Part shown: in pieces, positions 44,591 to 52,521 of the stretch
Position numbering within the stretch: the first letter of the stretch is position 1
Layout of the letters: each line of letters opens with the position of its first letter
Source: Leptolyngbya sp. FACHB-261
GTDB taxonomy: Bacteria > Cyanobacteriota > Cyanobacteriia > FACHB-261
Assembly: GCF_014696065.1 (NCBI RefSeq)
Contig: NZ_JACJPL010000018.1
Coordinates: forward strand, 434,001-498,000
Reading direction: 5' to 3'
DNA length: 64,000 bases
Position numbers and translations under genes: made by a program
The notes under the pieces: model-generated
Seen by the model: only the letters and a program-made list of their open reading frames with translations
Told to the model about the DNA's origin: nothing
Database searches by the model: none

Positions 44591-44808
44591 ATCTAATCTC
44601 AATTCAAACCGATCGCCCTTACGATCCCACTCCTCTGCTGGAGTGCTACGGTTGGACCTTACTAAAAGTCCAGGGCTGCCACGATATCTATGGCAAAACG
44701 GGTAGTCCTATACGACTCACCATTCCGGCACGGGATAAACAGCCGCTCAAGCGAGCTTTGCTGAAGCATCAGCTTATGCTGGCAGGCTTACCAGAGGCGG
44801 AACTGTAG
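44587..44808 (+). CDS. hicA: HicA family toxin (mRNA interferase)
   Basis: A 73-residue HicA-like toxin with the dsRBD-like fold. The catalytic His is H32 in 'VQGCHDIYGK' (usual G-S-H-x-x-Y; here Cys replaces Ser), followed by 'TIPARDKQPLKRALLKHQLMLAG', abridged, which is the family C-terminal helix. Related toxins cleave mRNA on ribosomes or free. It is translationally coupled to hicB. Confidence 0.87.
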   Translation: MNLISIQTDRPYDPTPLLECYGWTLLKVQGCHDIYGKTGSPIRLTIPARDKQPLKRALLKHQLMLAGLPEAEL

Positions 44809-44862
44809 TTAACTCAATTTACTGAAATCTTTAAGCGCTCGTTACTGAAGCTGAAGCTGTAG

Positions 44863-45033
44863 TCAGCTTGAGTGATGGGAAGCTAATTTTTTAATGCCAG
44901 AAAGACGTTTGCCTGGAGCGCTCGGTAAACTAGCAACGAGTAAACCAGCAATAGATAAGCCCATACTAGGCTGGACAGCTACTAAGGTTTTCGGGTCCCA
45001 CCAGAGGCTGTAGCCATCGGGTGAAGTAACCAC
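44863..45033 (-). pseudogene. Possible small gene or remnant with PEP-CTERM-like tail
   Basis: The minus strand is open from 45072 to a stop at 44863 and reads like real protein. 'TSPDGYSLWWDPKTLVAVQ' is followed by a hydrophobic segment 'MGLSIAGLLVASL' and a basic tail 'GKRLSGIKK'. The hydrophobic-plus-basic ending after 'VQPS' recalls a degenerate PEP-CTERM sorting tail. The only usable start is GTG 45033, with AAGGAAA 11 nt upstream. It may be a decayed gene end; I cannot name a family. Confidence 0.25.
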
Positions 45034-45101
45034 GGCTGTGGAAATTTCCTTGTTGCAAAGGGTGCTCCCTTCCTATAAGTTTCCTGCAAACCAAAATTCA
45101 A

Positions 45102-45122
45102 AACAGACAAGTATTGTCTGTT
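45102..45122. repeat. Perfect 9-bp inverted repeat
   Basis: AACAGACAA-GTA-TTGTCTGTT. On the minus strand it is followed by TTGAATTTT, giving weak terminator geometry, but no clear minus-strand gene precedes it. Confidence 0.6.
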
Positions 45123-45162
45123 GCAAAACTGTGATGGCATTGAACTTGATAGCCAAAGCCAT

Positions 45163-45186
45163 CTGAAGAGTATTTATACTCTTCAG
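45163..45186. repeat. Perfect 10-bp inverted repeat
   Basis: CTGAAGAGTA-TTTA-TACTCTTCAG, 40 bp from the previous hairpin and about 290 bp upstream of the GH13 start. Confidence 0.6.
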
Positions 45187-45475
45187 TCCCAGGCTGTATT
45201 TATGTAGTTTATATCACATTGAACTCGCGACATTTGTCCGTGGATTTACGGCAGGTTCTTCGCGACTTAGTTGTGAATCGGCTCTTGAGGGCAGGGCTAT
45301 CTCTCGATACTGCGTTAAAGCTTGAAGTAAACAGGAATCCTCCCTCCCGCTTCAGGAGGATATCTCTCAGGAGTGATCCCTGAAACTCAGCCCACTCCCT
45401 AAGCTGTGGCTATTGAGCCAAGTTCGTTTATTGATTATTGGCAAGACCAAGGTAATAAGGGAGTTTTGTAGATTA

Positions 45476-47125
45476 ATGGTTGCACCAATTGAGTTTAAGC
45501 TTTGGGCTCCTTACAACAAGGGAGCAGCATTGGTAGGCTCATTTTCCGATTGGCAAGAAGTTCCAATGCAGAAAGGGGAAGATGGCATCTTTCGGACAAC
45601 CATTAACCTAGAAGACGGCACTCATCAATACAAGTTCAAGGTACAGTCTAGAAGTTGGTTTTTTGAGCCAGATCAATGGGTGGACGTTAACGATCCTTAC
45701 GTCACCGATGTTGACAACACCTCCCAAAATTGCAATGTGCGGATCAAGGATGGTGAGCGCATTGTTGATACCTATGTTTGGCAGCATGATAATAAACCGC
45801 TACCTCCTGACCACGAGTTAGTGATTTACGAACTGCATGTTGGTGACTTTTCAGGGGGTGAGGATGATCCCTACCCTCGGGGCACTTACAAGCATGTGAT
45901 CGAAAAGCTTGATTACTTAGTCGATCTGGGCATCAACTGCATTGAATTGATGCCTGTTAAGGAATACCCTGGCGACCACAGTTGGGGCTATAATCCGCGC
46001 TATTTCTTTGCGACTGAGTCAAGCTACGGCAGCACCGCAGATCTCAAGCGGTTGATTGACGAATGTCATGGGCGGGGCATTCGCGTGCTGATGGATGGTA
46101 TCTTCAACCATTCCGAAGCCGAAAGCCCACTCACCCAGATTGACCACGACTACTGGTATCATCACTCCCCCCGCGATCCTGACAATAACTGGGGACCCGA
46201 ATTTAATTACGAGCAGTATGACGAGAAGTTAAAGACTTTTCCGGCTCGTAAATTTATTGGCGATACCGTTCGCTTCTGGATCGAGGAATATCACATTGAT
46301 GGCATTCGCTACGATGCCGCACGTCAAATTGCTAACTACGACTTCATGAGCTGGATCGTTCAGGAAACTAAAAAATTTGCCAGCATGAAGCCGTTTTATA
46401 ACGTAGCTGAGCACATTCCGCAAAACCCAGCCATCACCAATATTGATGGTCCAATGGATGGCGCTTGGCATGAAAACTTCTACCACGCGATGATCGACCA
46501 CCTCTGTGAGGACCAATTCGATCTAGAGCGGCTGAAAAGTGCCCTTGATGCTAAACGTGAAGGCTTCATGGGCACCACTAATGTGGTCAATTACCTCACC
46601 AACCACGACCACAACCACCTGATGTTCGAGTTGGGCGAACGAGGCATTTTGGATGAGGCCGCTTTTAAGCGAGCCAAATTAGGCGCTGCTCTATTAATGA
46701 CCGCGGTTGGCATTCCCATGCTGTGGATGGGGGAAGAGTTTGCGGAGTACAAACCCAAGTCAGTTGAGCCTAACAAAATCGACTGGACCCTACTGCAAAA
46801 CGGCAACAACCGCAGCCTGCACGATTACTATCGGGGCTTGATTTTCCTGCGCAAAAATAACCACGCACTCTACACCGAGAACATCGAATTCTTCTATGAA
46901 AATGTAGAGGATCGAGTGCTGGCTTATACGCGCTGGAACGATGAAGGCTCACGAGTGGTTGTTATCGCCAACTTCTCAGGCAATTTCTTGAAGGATTACA
47001 CGATTCCCCATCTTCCCAGTGATGGCACCTGGCACGAGTGGGGCTACGACTACGACCTAGAGGTAACCGATAACACCTTAATTACAGATCTCCCGGAGTA
47101 TGAGGCAAAGGTTCTGGTCTGGTAA
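45476..47125 (+). CDS. GH13 glycosidase with N-terminal CBM48-like domain
   Basis: A 549-residue alpha-amylase-superfamily enzyme acting on alpha-1,4/1,6-glucans. The N-terminal beta-domain (about 5-95, 'VGSFSDWQEVPM') is CBM48/E-set-like, as in branching enzymes. The (beta/alpha)8 barrel carries all four GH13 regions: 'MDGIFNHSE', 'GIRYDAARQ' (nucleophile Asp), 'FYNVAEHIP' (acid/base Glu) and 'YLTNHDHNHL' (third Asp). A C-terminal beta domain follows. It is shorter than standard GlgB; a branching or amylolytic role in glycogen metabolism is likely. The ATG 45476 is preferred over TTG 45413 because of the AAGGGAG site. Closed by a very strong terminator. Confidence 0.92.
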   Translation: MVAPIEFKLWAPYNKGAALVGSFSDWQEVPMQKGEDGIFRTTINLEDGTHQYKFKVQSRSWFFEPDQWVDVNDPYVTDVDNTSQNCNVRIKDGERIVDTYVWQHDNKPLPPDHELVIYELHVGDFSGGEDDPYPRGTYKHVIEKLDYLVDLGINCIELMPVKEYPGDHSWGYNPRYFFATESSYGSTADLKRLIDECHGRGIRVLMDGIFNHSEAESPLTQIDHDYWYHHSPRDPDNNWGPEFNYEQYDEKLKTFPARKFIGDTVRFWIEEYHIDGIRYDAARQIANYDFMSWIVQETKKFASMKPFYNVAEHIPQNPAITNIDGPMDGAWHENFYHAMIDHLCEDQFDLERLKSALDAKREGFMGTTNVVNYLTNHDHNHLMFELGERGILDEAAFKRAKLGAALLMTAVGIPMLWMGEEFAEYKPKSVEPNKIDWTLLQNGNNRSLHDYYRGLIFLRKNNHALYTENIEFFYENVEDRVLAYTRWNDEGSRVVVIANFSGNFLKDYTIPHLPSDGTWHEWGYDYDLEVTDNTLITDLPEYEAKVLVW

Positions 47126-47130
47126 ACCCA

Positions 47131-47172
47131 GAGCTTAAGAACCAAACACTCACGGTCTCGGTTCTTAAGCTC
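47131..47172. terminator. 13-bp perfect inverted repeat with 16-nt loop
   Basis: GAGCTTAAGAACC and GGTTCTTAAGCTC flank a 16-nt loop, 5 bp after the GH13 stop. No T-run follows. It probably works with the next hairpin as a 3'-end structure. Confidence 0.5.
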
Positions 47173-47192
47173 TCGCTTCAAGTCAAATCTGC

Positions 47193-47230
47193 AAAGGGCA
47201 GTGTTGCTAGTCAGCAACACTGCCCTTTTT
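47193..47230 (+). terminator. Strong rho-independent terminator
   Basis: A perfect 16-bp stem (AAAGGGCAGTGTTGCT with its complement), loop AGTC, then TTTTT. It ends the GH13 transcript. Confidence 0.92.
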
Positions 47231-47502
47231 GATCTCCGGTTTGATCTCCGGATGCTGGCCTATGGGGCAGTAAACCTGAGCGATGCTCCATATTCCTGAT
47301 CACAGCCGGATCCCTTGAATAGAGCAAAATCACTGATTTTTAGGCAAATTTTACTTTTTTTAGGTGATAACACTGGTTTTTCTAGCTATGCTGTTATTTG
47401 AATAGCTCAAGCTCGGTTTTGCTTGCTTTTTTGTGATCGAGATCGCAGGTAGCTGGCAAAGACCTGTCAAGAATGGTGGGGTTCCTTTACAGGTTCTTCA
47501 CA

Positions 47503-49011
47503 ATGTCACTGACCCGGAATTCGGTTTCGGCCTTGGTCACGGCCCTATTGCTGACCTTGGGCGCAAACATTTCTGGGGCATCTACCGGGCTGACTGGACA
47601 AAGCAACTTTGCAACAAGCCACCCGTCAGCAACGGTCGATCTGGATTTGGGCCAGATCGATGGGCAACTTGTAGCGCAAGCGGCCACGACGAGCCTGTCA
47701 TCGAGCGGTTATCTCGGCGGCAATCAAGCCGATAAAATCCGCGATGTAGCCACCGCGCCCGATGGCTCGGTCTACGTCGTCGGCTTCACTCAATCCACCA
47801 ACTTTCCCAATACCTTGGGCCGCTACAGCAATAGTGCTGGCGGAGAAACTGGGTTCATCGCCAAGTTCGACTCCACCGGCAAGCGGCTGCTGTGGTCGAC
47901 TTACTTTGTCCCCAATCTGGTCAAACTTCAGACGGTTAGCGTTGATCGCTCAGGCTCCGTCTACGTCGGCGGCTCTGCCAGTGGCAACATCACCAGCCTC
48001 GGAGGGGCTGGGCGCAAAACTCGCTCCGGCAGCGGCAGTGAAGGCTTTGTCGCCAAACTGAACCCCAGCAATGCCTCTGTGGTTTGGGCGACGCTAATCG
48101 GGGGCGGTGGCACTCAAGTCGCAGACATGAGCGTTGATCCGCAAGGTCGGGCCGTCGTTGTCGGTCCATCTGGTGCCGCTGGCCTGATCAAACCGGCTTA
48201 TACCTCAGGTCGAGGCTTTGTGGCCCGCGTCAACGCTGCTGGTACTGGGCTCGACTTCGCCTCGCGTTTAGGTGGCGCTTCTAAACCTCAAGCCAGAGTT
48301 GCCACCGATAGCAGCGGCAACATCTACGTCGTGGGCACCGACCAAGTCAGCTCGATCAACCAGAACGGCTTCATTTTGTCTCTGTCCGCGAGTGGTAGTC
48401 TGCGCTGGCGGGTTACCCACGGTGCATCCCCCGCGGATGAGCGAGGGCTGGCCGTAACCGTCAAGAACGATGTGCCCTGGGCCGTGTTCAGTGCCGATGG
48501 CGGCAGCTACGACCCCAAGCGACTGATTGCCAGCTCCGGTGCCTATCAAAACAGCTACGGCATGGGCGGCGGTCCCAAAATCTCTTACATCGCCCGGCTT
48601 AACGCGAGCAACGGCTCGATTGCTCGGGCGACATTCTTGCGAGCCACTCGCACCGACAAACGCACCAACAGTCTGGTGATCAACGACATCAGCATCGCTG
48701 GGGATGGAAGGGTGGTTGTGGCAGGTAGCGCCTACGCGACACCGCCAACTAGCTCAACAGCCCCCGTCCGCACCTATCAAGGTGGCGGCGACGCTTATGT
48801 TGCTGTGCTGTCCAATGACCTCTCCTCCGTGAGCTACGGCACGATTATGGGTAGCCCTGCCTACGACCAAATCTCCGGCCTCGCTCTCTCAGGCGACAAG
48901 GCATTTCTGGCCGGCGAGGTTGGCAGCAGCCCACTCAGGCCAGTGCTGAACGCCTTTCAAGGCAGTGACTCAGCTAGTACTGACGGCTTGCTGGGGGTCT
49001 TGAGCTTCTAG
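47503..49011 (+). CDS. Secreted SBBP-repeat beta-propeller protein
   Basis: A 502-residue protein with an N-terminal Sec signal (hydrophobic 'VSALVTALLLTLGA', cleavage near 'GAS'). About seven blade-like repeats follow, each with a 'DxSGNIYVVG' or 'DGSVYVVGFTQS' strand and a 'GFVAKLN' or 'GFIAKFD' strand, the SBBP (seven-bladed beta-propeller) pattern. The role is likely extracellular or periplasmic binding; no catalytic residues are evident. I choose ATG 47503; TTG/GTG readings from 47473 would put ten extra residues before the signal. Confidence 0.85.
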   Translation: MSLTRNSVSALVTALLLTLGANISGASTGLTGQSNFATSHPSATVDLDLGQIDGQLVAQAATTSLSSSGYLGGNQADKIRDVATAPDGSVYVVGFTQSTNFPNTLGRYSNSAGGETGFIAKFDSTGKRLLWSTYFVPNLVKLQTVSVDRSGSVYVGGSASGNITSLGGAGRKTRSGSGSEGFVAKLNPSNASVVWATLIGGGGTQVADMSVDPQGRAVVVGPSGAAGLIKPAYTSGRGFVARVNAAGTGLDFASRLGGASKPQARVATDSSGNIYVVGTDQVSSINQNGFILSLSASGSLRWRVTHGASPADERGLAVTVKNDVPWAVFSADGGSYDPKRLIASSGAYQNSYGMGGGPKISYIARLNASNGSIARATFLRATRTDKRTNSLVINDISIAGDGRVVVAGSAYATPPTSSTAPVRTYQGGGDAYVAVLSNDLSSVSYGTIMGSPAYDQISGLALSGDKAFLAGEVGSSPLRPVLNAFQGSDSASTDGLLGVLSF

Positions 49012-49138
49012 AGGTTTCAAACCAACCTAAGCAACAGTAATAAGCAACAGCTGGAGCAATAGCAGTCAATGGGCAGAGTGATAGAATTCTTGAACTCTGC
49101 TCGTTGACCTTGCTATTTGGCGGCCTCAGATTTAGAAC

Positions 49139-49166
49139 TTTAGACTTAGAGCTTTAGACTTAGAGC
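49139..49166. repeat. Two perfect 14-bp tandem units
   Basis: TTTAGACTTAGAGC occurs twice in direct tandem, preceded by a partial copy. Same general family of spacer minisatellites as 24588-24657. Confidence 0.75.
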
Positions 49167-49236
49167 TTTTGTTCGAGTTGATGGGGTTTATGCCACGATC
49201 TGCTCCGGCGTTGTCCTCTATGACTTTTGCCACCCA

Positions 49237-49812
49237 GTGCCAACTTTGACTGAGCTGATGTGGGCAGTAGTTGGACTGCTGTTCACCATTGGAGGCACTT
49301 TCCTGGAAGTGTCTCTTCCCAATGCCCCCTGGTTCTGGTTCAGCGATGGTTTGCGAGCCGAGCCGCTGGGCATTACCTATCAGGTGGGAGCAGTGCTGAC
49401 CATTGGCTGTTTGGGCGGCTGCAATGCAGCAGTTCTGTCCCAAATTGCTTATCTGGTTTTGGGTCTATTGGGCTTTCAAGTCTTTGCACAAGGAGGAGGC
49501 TTGGACTACCTCAGCGAACCCACCTTCGGCTATCTGCTCGGCTTTGTGCCTGGAGCTTGGGTCTGTGGTTTTCTAGCCTTTCGGCGCTCCTCCAATCTAG
49601 AGTTGCTCACCTTTAGCTGTCTGTGTGGTTTGCTCACGATTCATCTAGCCGGGTTAGTTTATCTGGGACTGCTATTCGTCGTGCGCTCTCAAGCTCAGAA
49701 TTTTCTCTCAGGTCTGGTGCAATACTCTCTGCAACCGCTACCAGGCCAGTTGATTGTCATCTGCGCAGTGGTGGTGCTAAGTCTGACCTTCCGACGCCTA
49801 ATGTTTTCCTGA
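49237..49812 (+). CDS. bioY: Biotin transporter substrate-binding subunit
   Basis: A 191-residue S-component of an ECF-type biotin importer. About six hydrophobic helices are visible. 'GCNAAVLSQIAYLVLGLLG' and 'GGGLDYLSEPTFGYLLGFV' carry the BioY consensus for the biotin-binding helices. It works alone or with the ECF ATPase/T-component encoded elsewhere. Start GTG 49237; ATG 49258 is possible. It is 104 bp upstream of lspA, an order I know from other cyanobacteria. Confidence 0.93.
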   Translation: MPTLTELMWAVVGLLFTIGGTFLEVSLPNAPWFWFSDGLRAEPLGITYQVGAVLTIGCLGGCNAAVLSQIAYLVLGLLGFQVFAQGGGLDYLSEPTFGYLLGFVPGAWVCGFLAFRRSSNLELLTFSCLCGLLTIHLAGLVYLGLLFVVRSQAQNFLSGLVQYSLQPLPGQLIVICAVVVLSLTFRRLMFS

Positions 49813-49916
49813 TTGAGATTGCCCCCATAGATTTCCAGACTCCTCAACCTGCAACACCCGTTTGAGGACCAGCGAGCCATTAAGCTAGAGAATGTTCTGC
49901 TGGAGCAGGTTCAGAC

Positions 49917-50387
49917 TTGGAGAAGCGAATCAAGAATGCAGGCTTCTGGATTGCAGGAGTCATTTGCCTAGTGCTCGATCAGGTCAGCAAGCTCTGGATT
50001 GTGCGGACCTTCGAACTGCGCGATAGCCTAGCGATCATCCCCCAAGTCTTTCACCTCACCTATGTCACTAACAATGGCGCTGCCTTCAGTCTGTTTGCTA
50101 ACGGGGCTGACTGGCTGCGCTGGGTATCGCTGGCTGTGAGTCTAGCGCTGGTCGGACTGGCCCTACGCACTCACCTCAACCGCTGGGAGCAAGTCGGCTA
50201 CGGCTGCATTCTGGGCGGAGCTTTGGGCAATGGCATCGACCGCTTTGTCAGTGGTCAGGTCGTTGATTTTCTAGATTTTCAGTTCATCAACTTTCCGATC
50301 TTCAACCTGGCAGATGTGTCGATCAACGTCGGCATTGTCTGTCTGCTAATCTCGGCCTTCTGGATGCCTAGCAGTAGCAACACTTAG
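49917..50387 (+). CDS. lspA: Lipoprotein signal peptidase II
   Basis: A 156-residue inner-membrane aspartyl protease that cleaves signal peptides of diacylglyceryl prolipoproteins. Four helices are visible. The catalytic aspartates lie in 'GNGIDRFVSGQVVDF' and 'FNLADVSINVG', and the 'TYVTNNGAAFS' block is conserved. The start is TTG 49917 with GGAGCAGG about 8 nt upstream; no ATG is available. Substrates in this window would include the BMP and cyclophilin lipoproteins. Confidence 0.95.
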   Translation: MEKRIKNAGFWIAGVICLVLDQVSKLWIVRTFELRDSLAIIPQVFHLTYVTNNGAAFSLFANGADWLRWVSLAVSLALVGLALRTHLNRWEQVGYGCILGGALGNGIDRFVSGQVVDFLDFQFINFPIFNLADVSINVGIVCLLISAFWMPSSSNT

Positions 50388-50507
50388 ATTCCCAGCAGCC
50401 CTGAAGTGGCAGCAACTCGGAACAACAGCAATACTGGGGCAGTTCAACTTAGTCCCAGGCTTGCTTTGGGCTGAACTGGACTTTTACGTTCGGCTAGAGC
50501 GCTAACT

Positions 50508-52442
50508 TCAGGCGCCCTTTAGCTTCAGAGGCACCCGTCGGCTCAGCGCCAACACCAGAACTCCCAGACCCAAGCTTAGCCAGGCCAGCGTCAGCAGAGC
50601 CAACTGCCAATTACCAGCTAAACTCCAAGCCAGAAGCCAGAAGACGCCTCCCAATTCCGGACCACTCAGCCGGGGTTGTTGTTCGGTTGGGGCGAGCACA
50701 TTGGGTAAGCCCCAGGTCAACAACTGCCGAGCCAAACTAGGCGCAACCAAACCACAGCCGGCGAGACTTAGCAGCCCAGCTAGAGGCTCGGTAACTTGCC
50801 CAGTTAGCATCGGCAGGGATACCACACCGCCCATGACCAAGAGCAGACCCGCCAGAACCGCCCCCCCTTGAGGTAACAAAATATCCATCAGCGCCAGACT
50901 GTCGTAGGAGCTTTGGTGCGTGGTCAGTCGCAGACTTTGGGTCACGGTCTGGCTGAGCTGCTGCTGACGGCGGCCCGAGGTCAGGATCGCGGGCAGGACA
51001 ATTTCCCCGTCACTTCCCACTAGTTGCAACCAGGACAGACCACCCTGACGCAGCTTCACAAGTTCCAATCGCCTCAGCGGCTGCGCATTCAAGCTGTAGC
51101 GGCTAGCCAAGCCGGGTGGCCCACTGAAGCAGAGCACCGCTTGCGGTTGAGGTTCAGAACTGAGATGGAGCTGCCAGGAACTCAGCGCCACTAAACCCGC
51201 AAACACCAGAAGACCACAGAGCAGCGCCTTGGATGCAGGGCCTAGCGGCAAGACCATCCAGATGAACAAGCTCAGCGCCAACGCAGCAATTCCCAAGAGT
51301 TGACGGCGACGCTCCTGCAAAAGATTGGGAGCAAGAGTGACCCCAGCCTCAGTCTCAGTCAGGCTGAAGCCTGCTGATTCAGCCTCTGCTGCGTCATTGG
51401 GTTGGGCCAACGCCTGTGGCGCTGGGTGAGCTAACTGGTCTGGTTGAGCTGAATCATGCGTTGCATAAAACCCCAGGTCTCGGCCCAGATGCAGCCAACT
51501 CAGCAGCCAAGCCGAGATACCCAGCAGTAAGCCAGCCAGAATTAGCCAGGGCAAAGTCAGCAGTTCTACCGGCAGTTGTGGCCACGACAGCAAGCCCAGC
51601 GAGACAACGAGCAAACCTGCCAACACGATCAGCAAGCGCCAGGTTGCTTTCAGAGGCTGCTCTAGCAATTCGCCGCTACAGCTAGAGCGCAGTAGCGGCT
51701 GCCCAACCCAGTAAGCCAGCGGCACTGCGGCCAAACTCGTGAGCAGAAGATCAACCAGCTCGGTTCGCAGGCTACCCGTTGAGGCTAGAACCATGGCACT
51801 ACCGAGCAGCAGGCCCAAGCCAGCCCAAAATGACCAGAGCGCTAAGGCTCGCACTAGCCAGGAGTTCCAGTGGGAGCTAGTGCGGTAGGGAACTTGTAGG
51901 CGTTGCGCCAGTTGCTGGCCCAGGAAGGCTTGCGCCCGAGGCGGCAATACCAGCGGCAATACCTGAGGCGAGTGCCCAGCCTGATACTCCAGAATCAAGC
52001 GCGTCTCGGACTGTTCAGTCCGAGTAGGACGGCCCGCTTTAGCAGCCAGAGGCCCGTTAACCGCCTTCAGGTGCTCCAGAGGTATCATTTGAGCCCCACC
52101 GGGCCACCAGAGCTGGCGTCGCCATAGGCGAGACCGAGCTGCATCCACCACTAACTCCCAAGGGCTCAGCTCATTAAACGCCAACCAAGCCAGCAGCAAT
52201 GCTAACCCGGCAAAACTTAAGCTCCACAAGGCCCGAGTCAGCAGCTCGGCAGTCAGCATTGATGGAGCTAAGCCGCCCCACCAGGGCAGAGCAGCAGCGA
52301 TACCGCAAGTAAAACTGACTAACGCCAACAAACAACCAGCACCGATCTGAGGCCAACGCTCCACAGTTCTAAGCTGGATACGCTCCCGGCTGGACGGCAG
52401 CCGCGACAAACCAGAGGGCCTACCCGCTAATGGGGAAATCAT
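50508..52442 (-). CDS. Multi-spanning membrane protein with internal duplication
   Basis: A 644-residue protein of unknown function. Roughly ten hydrophobic helices are grouped in pairs around two soluble beta-rich segments (about 100-190 and 425-510). Both segments share a pattern: 'IPLEHLKAV...LILEYQ...VLPLVLPPRAQAFLGQQLAQ' against 'QPLRRLELV...LQLVGSDGEIVLPAI...RRQQQLSQTV'. This suggests a duplicated [two helices + PH-like domain] unit. A Pro/Ala/Gln-rich linker (about 330-360) joins the halves. It is convergent with lspA and 79 bp downstream of the PIN-TRAM gene on the same strand, so the two may be co-transcribed. Confidence 0.8.
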   Translation of the reverse strand: MISPLAGRPSGLSRLPSSRERIQLRTVERWPQIGAGCLLALVSFTCGIAAALPWWGGLAPSMLTAELLTRALWSLSFAGLALLLAWLAFNELSPWELVVDAARSRLWRRQLWWPGGAQMIPLEHLKAVNGPLAAKAGRPTRTEQSETRLILEYQAGHSPQVLPLVLPPRAQAFLGQQLAQRLQVPYRTSSHWNSWLVRALALWSFWAGLGLLLGSAMVLASTGSLRTELVDLLLTSLAAVPLAYWVGQPLLRSSCSGELLEQPLKATWRLLIVLAGLLVVSLGLLSWPQLPVELLTLPWLILAGLLLGISAWLLSWLHLGRDLGFYATHDSAQPDQLAHPAPQALAQPNDAAEAESAGFSLTETEAGVTLAPNLLQERRRQLLGIAALALSLFIWMVLPLGPASKALLCGLLVFAGLVALSSWQLHLSSEPQPQAVLCFSGPPGLASRYSLNAQPLRRLELVKLRQGGLSWLQLVGSDGEIVLPAILTSGRRQQQLSQTVTQSLRLTTHQSSYDSLALMDILLPQGGAVLAGLLLVMGGVVSLPMLTGQVTEPLAGLLSLAGCGLVAPSLARQLLTWGLPNVLAPTEQQPRLSGPELGGVFWLLAWSLAGNWQLALLTLAWLSLGLGVLVLALSRRVPLKLKGA

Positions 52443-52521
52443 GGGACCAAGCTTGGAATGAATTGGGCTGCTTACGATGCTGAGACTTAATTGCGAACTT
52501 AGCGCGGCTTAGTATTGCAAC

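Larger units (their letters stand above)
44809..45475. other. Spacer between hicA and the GH13 gene
   Basis: A 667-bp spacer. It contains a protein-like open frame on the minus strand (44863-45072), two strong perfect hairpins at 45102-45122 and 45163-45186, and the leader of the GH13 gene with AAGGGAG 12 nt before its ATG. The DNA just before the gene (45350-45385) has a small dyad TCAGG/CCTGA. Confidence 0.5.
47126..47502. other. Spacer between GH13 and SBBP genes
   Basis: A 377-bp spacer containing two perfect hairpins (47131-47172 and 47193-47230) and, downstream, an A/T-rich stretch (47330-47400) that probably holds the promoter of the secreted propeller gene. Confidence 0.55.

Noticed and set aside
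47433-47735. 100-codon frame overlapping the SBBP gene start
   Set aside because: Out of frame with the clear signal peptide and propeller gene; no motif.
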